Shown: piece after piece, positions 42,975 through 51,337 of the stretch
Layout: each line of letters begins with the position of its first letter
How positions within the stretch are numbered: position 1 is the stretch's first letter
Assembly (NCBI GenBank): GCA_938043965.1
Contig: CALIQQ010000004.1
Location: forward strand, 62,001-126,000
Origin: an uncultured Candidatus Saccharibacteria bacterium
GTDB lineage: Bacteria > Patescibacteriota > Saccharimonadia > Saccharimonadales > Saccharimonadaceae
DNA length: 64,000 nucleotides
Direction: 5' to 3'
Notes under the pieces: model-generated
Database searches by the model: none
Seen by the model: only the letters and a program-made list of their open reading frames with translations
What the model was told of the DNA's origin: nothing
Made by a program: the position numbers and the translations under genes

Positions 42975-43027
42975 TAGAAATAAGTTTTAAGAGCTACCTT
43001 ATTTTTATGCAAGATTTTGTTGCAAAG
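42975..43027 (-). repeat. Right terminal inverted repeat
   Basis: Inverted counterpart of 40222..40273. It ends about 50 bp before the -10 of the ROK gene. Confidence 0.85.
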
Positions 43028-43077
43028 GTGCTGGGCTTTATACTTTTAATCCACTCCTCTCCTCTACTTTTTCGTGT

Positions 43078-43083
43078 TACAAT
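43078..43083 (+). promoter_or_regulatory. Extended -10 of ROK-kinase promoter (leaderless)
   Basis: TGTTACAAT with 6 bp to the ATG at 43090. Confidence 0.65.
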
Positions 43084-43089
43084 AATATC

Positions 43090-43914
43090 ATGTATATCGC
43101 AATCGATATTGGAGGTACAAAAACTTTACTCGCCCTTTTTTCTGAGCGCGGCCGCCTCTTAAAACGTCTAAAGATGCAGTCTCATCCGTCTCAGATCCAG
43201 TGGCTTGCCAACCTGTCCCGTCAGCTCCCCCGCATTCTCCCCCTCCGCCGCCGCCTCGTTCGCGCTGCCACCATCTCTTATCCAGGTACTCTAGAAAATC
43301 ATCACCCAAAATCCGCCCCTAATCTGCCCGATTGGAACGGCACTGAAATTGAAACTGCCCTGCGCGTGCTTTTTGAACTCAATCGCATCAACTGCCCCAT
43401 TTACTACAAAAATGACGCTGACCTTGGCGCGTTTTTCGAATGCCACTCTTATCCTGGCAAAACCTTATATCTCACTTTTGGCACCGGCATTGGTGGCAGT
43501 CTCTTAAAAAACGGTAAGCTCACCTCCGCTTCTGCCACTTTTGAGCCAGGACACATTCTAAAAACCTACAAAAAGCGTCGTCTTGAGTGGGAAAAAATCG
43601 CCTCCAGCAAAGCCATTCGCCTCGCTAATCAAGGCAGCGATGTTGTCAAATTATCTAGCAAATCCGCTCTTGACGACGTCGCCTGTCGCATCGAAGTTGG
43701 CCTTACCGACCTCATCAAAGAACATCAGCCAGATCAGGTCGTACTTTCTGGACCTATTGCAACTATTCTCCCATCTTTTCATCTCACTTTAACCCAACTT
43801 CTCCGCGCCTCACTTGGTCCAAAATTCGAAGTGCCACCAATTTATGCCGCCAAACATCCTCAGGAATCGGTCATTTACGGAGCTTACCTCTATGGCAAGT
43901 CCAAGCAATCTTAA
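43090..43914 (+). CDS. ROK-family sugar kinase-like protein
   Basis: Actin-fold sugar kinase/ROK protein, 274 residues. Motifs: ATP-binding YIAIDIGGTKTLLALF (residues 2-17), catalytic YYKNDADLGAFFE, LTFGTGIGGSLL, and EPGHI. The zinc-binding CxCGxxGCxE that normally follows GHI is absent; the stretch reads KTYKKRRLEWEKIASSKAI. The adenosine segment VVLSGPIATILP is near the C-terminus. Sugar specificity cannot be told. Leaderless start predicted. It overlaps the metallopeptidase-like gene by 23 bp. Confidence 0.82.
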   Translation: MYIAIDIGGTKTLLALFSERGRLLKRLKMQSHPSQIQWLANLSRQLPRILPLRRRLVRAATISYPGTLENHHPKSAPNLPDWNGTEIETALRVLFELNRINCPIYYKNDADLGAFFECHSYPGKTLYLTFGTGIGGSLLKNGKLTSASATFEPGHILKTYKKRRLEWEKIASSKAIRLANQGSDVVKLSSKSALDDVACRIEVGLTDLIKEHQPDQVVLSGPIATILPSFHLTLTQLLRASLGPKFEVPPIYAAKHPQESVIYGAYLYGKSKQS

Positions 43915-44434
43915 GTCTACCCCCCTAACTCAAACCAATCTAAAAAACACCGCCCTCTCCGAAACCGCTCAAGCTTTTCTCCTAGCCCTCACCACTGAGT
44001 TTAAAAGTATCACCTGGCGCTTAGGCTCTCGTTTCAAGTATCGCCCCGCCCCTATTTCTGCTCACTCACGCGCCAATACTTCCCCTTCTGGCACCATCTT
44101 TATCGATCAATCTAGCTCCACTCCTATGCCTTACTTTGCCTTACTCACACTACACGAGCTTGGACACGCCCTTTCAAACCATCAATCTTATCGAACCGAT
44201 ATCGAGCGCCTCCGCATCGAAGCCGAAGCCTGGCAACGTGCTAAATTTGAGTTATCTCGCCACCAAACGTGGCAACGAGACTTTAACCTCACTTATGACG
44301 AAGAATTTGCCGAAAATGAACTCGATTCTTACCGCGACTGGCTCCATCAAAAATCTTGCTGCAAAAAATGTGGCCTCACGCGTTTTCAGACCCCAGACAG
44401 CCGTTACCACTGTCCTAACTGCGACCTACTCTAA
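43892..44434 (+). CDS. Zinc metallopeptidase-like protein with C-terminal zinc ribbon
   Basis: A 180-residue protein with the HExxH motif ALLTLHELGHALSNH (near residue 90), further acidic ligand candidates downstream (EEFAENELDSYRDW), and a C-terminal four-cysteine ribbon (CKKCGL ... YHCPNCDLL). No signal peptide or membrane segment, so cytoplasmic. The open frame extends to 43814, but that part overlaps the ROK frame and is a shadow; the ATG at 43892 inside the ROK 3' end is the likely start. Family not identified; an SprT-like or phage-type peptidase is possible. Confidence 0.72.
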   Translation: MASPSNLKSTPLTQTNLKNTALSETAQAFLLALTTEFKSITWRLGSRFKYRPAPISAHSRANTSPSGTIFIDQSSSTPMPYFALLTLHELGHALSNHQSYRTDIERLRIEAEAWQRAKFELSRHQTWQRDFNLTYDEEFAENELDSYRDWLHQKSCCKKCGLTRFQTPDSRYHCPNCDLL

Positions 44435-44504
44435 AACCGAAGACACTTTAATTCCCCATAGATGCTCTAAAGTCACAGCCCCCCCCTAAAACTAAGAGCT
44501 TACC

Positions 44505-44903
44505 CTAGCGGTTATCACCTTCACCGTGGATCTTATTGCGTTTCCACCTCGACTCCAATTTCTCAATATTCACCTCTGCTACTTCTGCTAACGACACCCC
44601 AAGATATTCCGCAATCATCGCCACATACCATAAAACATCACCTAATTCTTTCGTAATTTCTTCTTTATCCATTCCAGAAATCACGCCACCCTTATCTCGT
44701 ATAATTTTCTTAAACTTATCTGCCGCCTCTCCAGCCTCACCCGTTAAGCCCAGCACCTTCTCAATCAAACCCGTCTCATTCGCTAGGATAATTCCATCTT
44801 TTGAGTATTTCATCAGCCCATCTTTATATCCTGAAAAAGTATCGTATTTTAGCGCCGATGTCTGATAATCATCTAGTTTCTGCATCTGTTTCGTCTTCTT
44901 CAT
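44505..44903 (-). CDS. MazG-like nucleotide pyrophosphohydrolase
   Basis: All-alpha NTP pyrophosphatase, 132 residues: LDDYQTSALKYDTF at the start, EKVLGLTGEAGEAADKFKKIIRDK with the EExxD-like metal site, and KEELTKELGDVLWYVAMIAEYLG-type second motif (KELGDVLWYVA). Likely hydrolyses non-canonical or excess dNTPs. RBS GGAGGTGAG directly before the ATG, and the leader has TAAAATAGGGGAAA. Convergent with the metallopeptidase-like gene; no terminator seen between them. Confidence 0.85.
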   Translation of the reverse strand: MKKTKQMQKLDDYQTSALKYDTFSGYKDGLMKYSKDGIILANETGLIEKVLGLTGEAGEAADKFKKIIRDKGGVISGMDKEEITKELGDVLWYVAMIAEYLGVSLAEVAEVNIEKLESRWKRNKIHGEGDNR

Positions 44904-44915
44904 CTCACCTCCGTA

Positions 44916-44929
44916 TTTCCCCTATTTTA
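44916..44929 (-). promoter_or_regulatory. TAAAATAGGGGAAA promoter/leader motif (MazG-like gene)
   Basis: TGGTAAAAT extended -10 with AGGGGAAA and GGAGG before the ATG; same arrangement as sufC and the wHTH gene. Confidence 0.6.
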
Positions 44930-44983
44930 CCATAAGTTTCTTTGTTCGGAAAATTGTTCGGTCTATTCTTTCCATAAGAGGTA

Positions 44984-45012
44984 TTGACAAACCACAAACA
45001 CTATGATATAAT
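44984..45012 (+). promoter_or_regulatory. Consensus promoter of the KGG-protein gene
   Basis: -35 TTGACA (44984..44989), 17-bp spacer, -10 TGATATAAT (45007..45012). This is the strongest consensus promoter in the window and gives a leader of about 90 nt. Confidence 0.85.
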
Positions 45013-45018
45013 CGAGCC

Positions 45019-45107
45019 ATAACCCTTAAAGGTGGGCATTTTTTAATAATCTCCCCTCTAGGCGAGGGTCATTTTAAAATATAATTGGTGGGCAGAAGGA
45101 ATTTTAT
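45019..45107 (+). promoter_or_regulatory. Structured leader of the KGG-protein gene
   Basis: Contains GGTGGGCA twice (45031..45038 and 45087..45094) and a small CCCTC/GAGGG hairpin (45054..45068) between them. The ribosome-binding site AGAAGGAA lies just after the second GGTGGGCA, so its exposure could be structure-controlled. Confidence 0.4.
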
Positions 45108-45311
45108 ATGGCAGGAACAAAAGCAGGTGGCCTTAAGGCTGCCGCAACTAATAAAGCCAAATACGGTACTGAATTCTACGCTCGTATCGGTCAAAAAGGT
45201 GGCCGTCTTGGTCATACTGGCGGCTTTGCCGCAAATCCAGCACTCGCTAAATTGGCCGGTGCTAAAGGTGGCCGTCTTTCAAAACGCGGTCCAGCTAAAA
45301 AAGTTGCTTAA
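45108..45311 (+). CDS. KGG-repeat small basic protein
   Basis: A 67-residue Gly/Ala/Lys-rich protein with repeated KGGRLGHTGGF and KGGRLSKRGP, matching the KGG / stress-induced repeat type (YciG/GsiB-like) or small nucleic-acid-associated proteins. No cysteine, no membrane segment. Start is the ATG at 45108 after AGAAGGAATTTTAT. The near-consensus promoter and strong terminator suggest an abundant product. A parallel frame over the same DNA (from 45085) lacks a plausible RBS. Confidence 0.8.
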   Translation: MAGTKAGGLKAAATNKAKYGTEFYARIGQKGGRLGHTGGFAANPALAKLAGAKGGRLSKRGPAKKVA

Positions 45312-45331
45312 TTTTACCTAGAAATTATCAC

Positions 45332-45370
45332 AAAAATACCCCTTAACGTTGAGAGATAAGGGGTATTTTT
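45332..45370 (+). terminator. Terminator of the KGG-protein gene
   Basis: Strong hairpin AAAAATACCCCTTA/TAAGGGGTATTTTT followed by a T-run. Confidence 0.9.
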
Positions 45371-45388
45371 TATTATTTCCATGCGTTA

Positions 45389-45456
45389 TTCCCTTATCGC
45401 ATTAAAAGTTTTTCCCTATCGCATTAAAAGCTTTTCCCTATCGCGTTAAAAGCTTC
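45389..45456. repeat. 22-23-bp tandem repeat, three copies
   Basis: Three imperfect copies of TTCCCTATCGCATTAAAAGC between the KGG terminator and tRNA-Ala. Confidence 0.85.
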
Positions 45457-45513
45457 TTCTAAAAAACATTTTTGAAACCAACAAAAAATTCGCCAACGGC
45501 GAACTTCATGGTA

Positions 45514-45590
45514 TGGTGGAGCAACAGGGATTCAAACCCTGGACCCCCGCCTTGCAAAGGCGGTGCTCTAATCAGCTGAGCTATTGCCCC
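45514..45590 (-). tRNA. tRNA-Ala (TGC)
   Basis: Acceptor GGGGCAA/TTGCTCC with the G3-U70 alanine identity pair, anticodon TGC in TTTGCAA, T-loop GTTTGAATC, encoded CCA. Confidence 0.97.
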
Positions 45591-45611
45591 ATATTTTTCC
45601 CTAGATGTTAA

Positions 45612-45688
45612 TGGTGGGGATATGTGGACTTGAACCACAGACCTCGTCATTATCAGTGACGCGCTCTAACCAGCTGAGCTATATCCCC
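45612..45688 (-). tRNA. tRNA-Ile (GAT)
   Basis: Acceptor GGGGATA/TATCCCC, anticodon GAT in CTGATAATG, T-loop GTTCAAGTC, encoded CCA. Located 21 bp upstream of tRNA-Ala on the same strand, so the pair that often sits in the 16S-23S spacer is here detached from the rRNA. Confidence 0.97.
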
Positions 45689-45786
45689 AGCAGTCTTATC
45701 TTATTTTACCCCAAACTCTTGAAAATTGCAACCCCAAAATCTCATTTCTTTTACCCATCACACTAGCATTTTGACGCAGTATACCC

Positions 45787-45792
45787 TATAAT
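45787..45792 (+). promoter_or_regulatory. -10 of the 45799 gene (leaderless)
   Basis: TATAAT with 6 bp to the ATG at 45799. Confidence 0.65.
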
Positions 45793-45798
45793 ATAATC

Positions 45799-46032
45799 AT
45801 GGATTGGAATTTCAATATTGGCTGGATGTTTATTGGTCTTGTTATCTTAATAGCCAGTGGCGCTGTGGTTGCCAATTATCAAAAGATCTCAGATCACATG
45901 CTCTCCGGCGTTTCTTCTTATGATCGCGTCAAGTTCTGGGGGCTAATCGGAGTCGGCATTGGTCTTATCGTAATGGCAAACCTTCACACTCTCATTCTTA
46001 CCACCTTAGTCAAAGCTATTTTTAAGCTCTAG
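45799..46032 (+). CDS. Small two-span membrane protein
   Basis: Unrecognised 77-residue protein with two hydrophobic segments (GWMFIGLVILIASGAVVANY, residues 8-27; WGLIGVGIGLIVMANLHTLI, residues 47-66) joined by a polar loop. Starts leaderless after a TATAAT. Followed by a 10-bp tandem repeat shared with the end of the convergent methyltransferase gene. Confidence 0.65.
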   Translation: MDWNFNIGWMFIGLVILIASGAVVANYQKISDHMLSGVSSYDRVKFWGLIGVGIGLIVMANLHTLILTTLVKAIFKL

Positions 46033-46060
46033 CTAGTTTTCTTTCTTTTTAGTGCTTTTT

Positions 46061-46130
46061 AGTTTACTTTAGATTATTTTAGGTTATTTTAGGTTATTTT
46101 AGGTTACTTTAGGTTATTTTAGACTACTTT
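46061..46130. repeat. 10-bp tandem repeat (AGGTTATTTT)n
   Basis: Seven consecutive 10-bp units, mostly AGGTTATTTT, between two convergent genes. Confidence 0.9.
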
Positions 46131-46133
46131 TAG

Positions 46134-46697
46134 CTACTTATTTTTTAACACTACCTGTCGCGCCCACTCATACATCGCGATTCCTGCCGCCACCCCTACA
46201 TTGATTGATCGCGTTGAACCAAAAGACTCGATATATCGTACATCGTCCACACCACAAAAATCATTACTTCGACTAGGCTCCCTTAGGCATTCCTCACTTA
46301 ATCCATCGCCTTCACTACCAAACACCAATGTCGTTTCCGCCTTAAATTGTTTATCAGAAAGCCCCTTTGCGCGCTCTACGTTATTTTCAATCGCCACTAC
46401 TTCCCTTCCTCTTTCGCGCTGATCTCTAAAAAAGCTTTCCAGGTCTGGCCAGTAGCAAATTTCCAAGTATTTATCGGTACACATCGCACCTCGCCTATTA
46501 TATTTTCGACGCCCGACAATGTGAATTTTTGCTGCATTGAAATTATTCGCGCTCCTAACAATCGTGCCAGCATTAAAGTCGTGCGACACATTCTCAATCG
46601 CCACCTCTAATGTATTGCGCTTTTCTGCCAGCCTATTTTTCACTTCTTCATTAGCCAGACCCTTGTACTCGTCTATCAAATTTCTTGAATCTTCCAT
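46134..46697 (-). CDS. TrmH/SpoU-family RNA 2'-O-methyltransferase
   Basis: SPOUT methyltransferase acting on tRNA or rRNA ribose. Motif 1: VSHDFNAGTIVRSANNF; motif 2: ETTLVFGSEGDGLSEECL; motif 3: GSTRSINVGVAAGIAMYEWARQ. At 187 residues it is the catalytic domain with a short N-terminal helix. The frame is open to 46724, but TGTTATAAT (46705..46710) is 7 bp before the ATG at 46697, which I take as the start. Exact RNA target unknown; it stands directly downstream of the 16S gene but after a terminator. Confidence 0.88.
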   Translation of the reverse strand: MEDSRNLIDEYKGLANEEVKNRLAEKRNTLEVAIENVSHDFNAGTIVRSANNFNAAKIHIVGRRKYNRRGAMCTDKYLEICYWPDLESFFRDQRERGREVVAIENNVERAKGLSDKQFKAETTLVFGSEGDGLSEECLREPSRSNDFCGVDDVRYIESFGSTRSINVGVAAGIAMYEWARQVVLKNK

Positions 46698-46704
46698 TAT
46701 TCTT

Positions 46705-46710
46705 ATTATA
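46705..46710 (-). promoter_or_regulatory. Extended -10 of the SpoU methyltransferase gene (leaderless)
   Basis: TGTTATAAT, 7 bp before the ATG at 46697. Confidence 0.65.
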
Positions 46711-46800
46711 ACACGCAAAAACACCCCTACTATACTCTAGCCCCTAAGACTTCCTTTATATCCTTGCTCTACCTCTACTTCTATCTAGTCCTTATCTCAC

Positions 46801-46827
46801 AAAAAATCGCCTTAAAAAGGCGATTTT
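46801..46827 (-). terminator. Terminator downstream of 16S rRNA
   Basis: AAATCGCCTT/AAGGCGATTT stem followed by TTTT on the minus strand, ~155 bp after the 16S 3' end. It closes the unit before any 23S gene. Confidence 0.85.
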
Positions 46828-46982
46828 CTTTTAACAACTTAGTTGTGCAATCTTTCATCATCTAAATAAGCTTTTGTCGTATCTCTTGCGAGCTATATTA
46901 TGCTTTAAGCTTACTAAGCACAATTACGACCGACCTAGCTACATAAAACATTACTGTCCTATGCGCATCAATTCCTTCTCAA

Positions 46983-48508
<1,526 letters not shown>

Positions 48509-48691
48509 AAGGACTTCCGAAGAAGTCTAAAACTCAAATTTGATTACTCAAATAAAAATAAACTGACGATGATATTTTAAAAATCTTATTTCTAAGTTCT
48601 TTAAAATTTAAATTGCACAACTAAATTGTTAAATTTCTTTCAAAGACTAAGACACTGGTAAAATAACCTCTCGCAGTCGTTTGATGTTCTT

Positions 48692-48720
48692 ATCTTATAT
48701 CATATTTTGACCTAAGTCAA
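48692..48720 (-). promoter_or_regulatory. 16S rRNA promoter
   Basis: Minus strand -35 TTGACT (48715..48720), 17-bp spacer, -10 TAAGAT (48692..48697). The ~180-nt leader before mature 16S shows no clear boxA. Confidence 0.75.
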
Positions 48721-48721
48721 C

Positions 48722-48780
48722 CCCTTTTTTAGACTTTTTTTGACTTTTTCAGACTTTTTTCAAAAAAGACTACTTTTTCT
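48722..48780 (-). promoter_or_regulatory. Phased A-tracts (UP-like element) upstream of 16S promoter
   Basis: Four or five A5-A7 tracts, each followed by GTC or GTCT, spaced about 10-11 bp, immediately upstream of the -35. Consistent with intrinsic DNA curvature and alpha-subunit contacts as in strong rRNA promoters. Confidence 0.6.
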
Positions 48781-48790
48781 ATAAAATTTA

Positions 48791-49246
48791 CTAAAAAACC
48801 AACCAATTCATCATCCATTGCGCCAAATAAGTCGCAATCACACCCACCATAAAACCGATTATAGCTTGTGGTACCGTATGCCCCTCTACTACTTTTAGAG
48901 GCTTGATTAGTTTACTGTTAGAGCTTTCGATCATCTTATTCAGTGTCTTCCCTTGCTGACCTACTGCATAGCGTACATTTGTTGCATCATAAACAATTAC
49001 AACTGTCACCGCTACCGCCAGTGCAAATAAATCCGAATGAAATCCATTTCTAAGACCAATTGTTAGCGCCGTTGCCGTAAAACAAGCGGTGTGCGAAGAT
49101 GGCATTCCTCCCGATTTCATTACGATTTTTAATAATTCCAATAAACTAATTTTTCCTTTTCTAGCAATGATTGCTATTACTAGCTTGGCGCCTTGCGCTA
49201 AGACCCATCCTAAAGAAAATGCTAAAAGTATTTCTATACTACCCAT
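48791..49246 (-). CDS. Divergent PAP2 / DUF212 membrane protein
   Basis: The 151-residue protein belongs to the DUF212 group (acid phosphatase/vanadium-dependent haloperoxidase-related). Four hydrophobic segments and the family signature SGGMPSSHTACFTA, YDATNVRYAVGQQG and EGHTVPQAIIGF (conserved His near the C-terminus). Role in bacteria unknown, possibly lipid or prenyl phosphate hydrolysis. An extended -10 TGATAGAAT (49253..49258) is 6 bp from the ATG, so leaderless. Confidence 0.88.
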   Translation of the reverse strand: MGSIEILLAFSLGWVLAQGAKLVIAIIARKGKISLLELLKIVMKSGGMPSSHTACFTATALTIGLRNGFHSDLFALAVAVTVVIVYDATNVRYAVGQQGKTLNKMIESSNSKLIKPLKVVEGHTVPQAIIGFMVGVIATYLAQWMMNWLVF

Positions 49247-49252
49247 GCTTTT

Positions 49253-49258
49253 ATTCTA
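49253..49258 (-). promoter_or_regulatory. Extended -10 of the DUF212 gene (leaderless)
   Basis: TGATAGAAT on the minus strand, 6 bp before the ATG at 49246. Confidence 0.6.
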
Positions 49259-49515
49259 TCACAAAATCTTTATTCTTACCTCCGCTCCTACTACCATATC
49301 AAGAAATTATGATTGAGGTTAAAGCAATTAGAAGTGAAGTAACGGAAAATTGTAGAGCTAATGTCCCTATTCAAGCGGAGGTAAGATCGGCTTAGGAAGT
49401 TCTATATACACAAAGCTTCCTACGCGAAATTATTTTAAAGTACATCCTATTTTCAATTCAGAGAAATGGCAATTATTTTTTAAAGGAGATAGTTTTGCCT
49501 AGAGAAGGGACCCGA

Positions 49516-50901
49516 TCAAAGGTCTCCCGTATGTTCTTTTCTCTTTTTTATGACTGAAATTAGGAACCAAGTTAAGATTGCGCCTAGTGCAGCGCCGCCA
49601 ATGATACTAATCATAAAACCTACCGTCATATTTTCATTTTTGCCCGTTTTATTAGTATTACCAAGTTCTGGTACCGCTAAAGTCTCATCTGAGTTTTCCG
49701 AATTCGTCCCCTCATCTGTATCAACGTCTCCATCATCCCCATCCATTTTTTCTTTTCCGTCAGTCTGCTTGTCTGCAGCATTCTCACCCGTACCCGATAC
49801 TAAACCTTCCATTTTAGCCGGGAGTTTTACCATCGATTTTTTAATCATCTCTGGCCTGACTCCTGCTGTACTCACAACACTGCTATCTTTATTTAGCCTA
49901 CTGTCGGTCTTATCAGTCCCTATCTTATCGTCGTCCCTCGTCTTATCATTTTTTACCTTATCTTCCTCTACTTCCCTATCCTCTGTCTCATTCCTATTCA
50001 ATGTGTCGTTCTCTGCTTTGTCACTCTTTGCACTATGGTCTATTTTATTATTCCCCGCTTTATTATCCTGTTCTTTCGTTTCAGGCTGTTCACTCACTAC
50101 TCTCGAGCCAATCTTCTCGGTTTCCCCCTTCAGCGTTTCGTCTTTCGTCTCGCTACTCTTATCGGTTTCCCCCTTTGATGCTTTATCTTTCGTCTCGCCA
50201 CTCTTCCCCGGCTCAGATTCTGTCTCCCCCTGTTTTTCTGCTGGTTTTAGAGTGTTATCAGTTTCCTCTTGCTTTCGCCCAGTAAATTTCGCTGGTGCGT
50301 CCATCAACTCGTAAATCACGTTATTATGCTCTGCCCCTACCTTATATTCTGCTGCTGTACAATACTTACCTGCTACCCATTGTTTTTGACATTCGCTATA
50401 GTCAACATCATTCACCCATCTCGTCCCATCTAAAAACTCTGCTGTATAATATATTTTTCCAGCCTTATTATTTTTTAAATCAAATCCAGTTATGTCAACT
50501 GTATAAATTCTGTACGTATCATCTTTTTCGCCTCTAGACCAGCTTTCGTCGCGTAGATGTATAAAATCAGCCACCGGCTCAGTCTTCCTCACTAGCTTTT
50601 CTTTTTCATACTCGAGCTCATAACTCATTACCTTTTTCTCAAATTCCAACAACTCATTTTTCATCCTTCTCAATTGAATTCCCACAATTCTCTTATATCT
50701 TAACTCCCAGGTATTAACCACAAATTCCATCTGATTGTTGGTTTGATCTATCGATAATACATAAATGTCTAGTAAATTTCCATTCCTTAGTGTCGGAAAC
50801 GTATACGGCCTAGTTCCCATTGCCGTTGCTGGGACTACGCTCATCAAAGACATTATGGCTGTCATCACCATCATGAGTCCACATTTTTGAAATAATCTCA
50901 T
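49516..50901 (-). CDS. Secreted, membrane-anchored acidic surface protein
   Basis: No named family. Residues 1-28 form a signal peptide (MMVMTAIMSLMSVVPATAMG). Residues ~30-210 form an extracellular domain with a Cys pair (YSECQKQWVAGKYCTAAEY). Then comes a ~220-residue Lys/Glu/Asp/Thr-rich low-complexity stalk with GETDKSSETKDE-like repeats, a membrane segment (VGFMISIIGGAALGAILTWF, near residue 430) and a basic tail. No LPXTG, so anchored by the membrane segment. RBS ATAGGAGTT is the same as the FISUMP gene's. The long opposite-strand frame over the stalk is a compositional shadow. Confidence 0.75.
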   Translation of the reverse strand: MRLFQKCGLMMVMTAIMSLMSVVPATAMGTRPYTFPTLRNGNLLDIYVLSIDQTNNQMEFVVNTWELRYKRIVGIQLRRMKNELLEFEKKVMSYELEYEKEKLVRKTEPVADFIHLRDESWSRGEKDDTYRIYTVDITGFDLKNNKAGKIYYTAEFLDGTRWVNDVDYSECQKQWVAGKYCTAAEYKVGAEHNNVIYELMDAPAKFTGRKQEETDNTLKPAEKQGETESEPGKSGETKDKASKGETDKSSETKDETLKGETEKIGSRVVSEQPETKEQDNKAGNNKIDHSAKSDKAENDTLNRNETEDREVEEDKVKNDKTRDDDKIGTDKTDSRLNKDSSVVSTAGVRPEMIKKSMVKLPAKMEGLVSGTGENAADKQTDGKEKMDGDDGDVDTDEGTNSENSDETLAVPELGNTNKTGKNENMTVGFMISIIGGAALGAILTWFLISVIKKRKEHTGDL

Positions 50902-51264
50902 TTTTAACTCCTATTTAGTTTTGGCTCGCATACTAGCAAAAAATTTTTTAGTTGCAAGCATAAGCTTTATTATTTATAGAAAACCCCGCTATAACAGGGG
51001 TGATCGTATCACTAATTTACTTAAAAAATATCCAAAAATAGCACCTTCTATTCTTTTTCTACCCCAAATTGTCAAAATGTTCATTCCTACCCCTTATAGA
51101 CCATTGACTTAACAGAGGTAGCACACTTTTTACCTCTGTGCTATTCACACTTAACAGGGGTCCGCCAAAACCAAAATCGAAACCAAAATCGACCCGCGTC
51201 GAAACCAAAACCGACCCACATCAAAAAGTCAAACTCCTATCTAATCTAACTCAGTTCCCATCAA
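50902..51264. other. Gap with two hairpins and short repeats, no gene
   Basis: No coding frame with an RBS. Contains CCCC/GGGG hairpin (50983..51001), a CAGAGGTA/TACCTCTG hairpin (51113..51138), and a C-rich run of repeated GAAACCAAAA/CGACCC (51165-51225). Confidence 0.6.
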
Positions 51265-51301
51265 AAAAAAGGACTCTTCTTGATAATTCGAGTCCTTTTT
51301 T
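51265..51301 (-). terminator. Terminator of gyrA
   Basis: AAAAAGGACTC/GAGTCCTTTTT with long A and T flanks; about 37 bp after the gyrA stop. Confidence 0.85.
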
Positions 51302-51337
51302 AGCTAATATAGCGCTTCCCTAGCTTTTCAACTAATT

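Larger units (their letters stand above)
40222..43027. mobile_element. Putative TIR-flanked cassette carrying one repeat-protein gene
   Basis: A 2.8-kb segment bounded by imperfect ~52-bp terminal inverted repeats (40222..40273 and 42975..43027) that share the perfect core AAAAATAAGGTAGCTCTTA. It contains one large plus-strand gene and no transposase or integrase. The gene favours AGA for arginine and AT-rich codons, unlike CGC/CGT-rich neighbours, which supports acquisition. No clear target-site duplication. It may be a non-autonomous transposable cassette moved by a transposase elsewhere. Confidence 0.5.

Noticed and set aside
43814..43891. Upstream 26 codons of the metallopeptidase frame
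   Set aside because: Out-of-frame overlap with the ROK gene; a normal start exists at 43892.
49550..50314. 254-codon plus-strand frame rich in Ser/Pro/Phe
   Set aside because: Antisense shadow of the Lys/Glu/Asp-rich stalk of the secreted protein; no RBS and no family resemblance.
51113..51138. Possible further copy of the TIR core (GAGGTAGC)
   Set aside because: Only eight bases resemble the TIR core, and they belong to a local hairpin of a different sequence.
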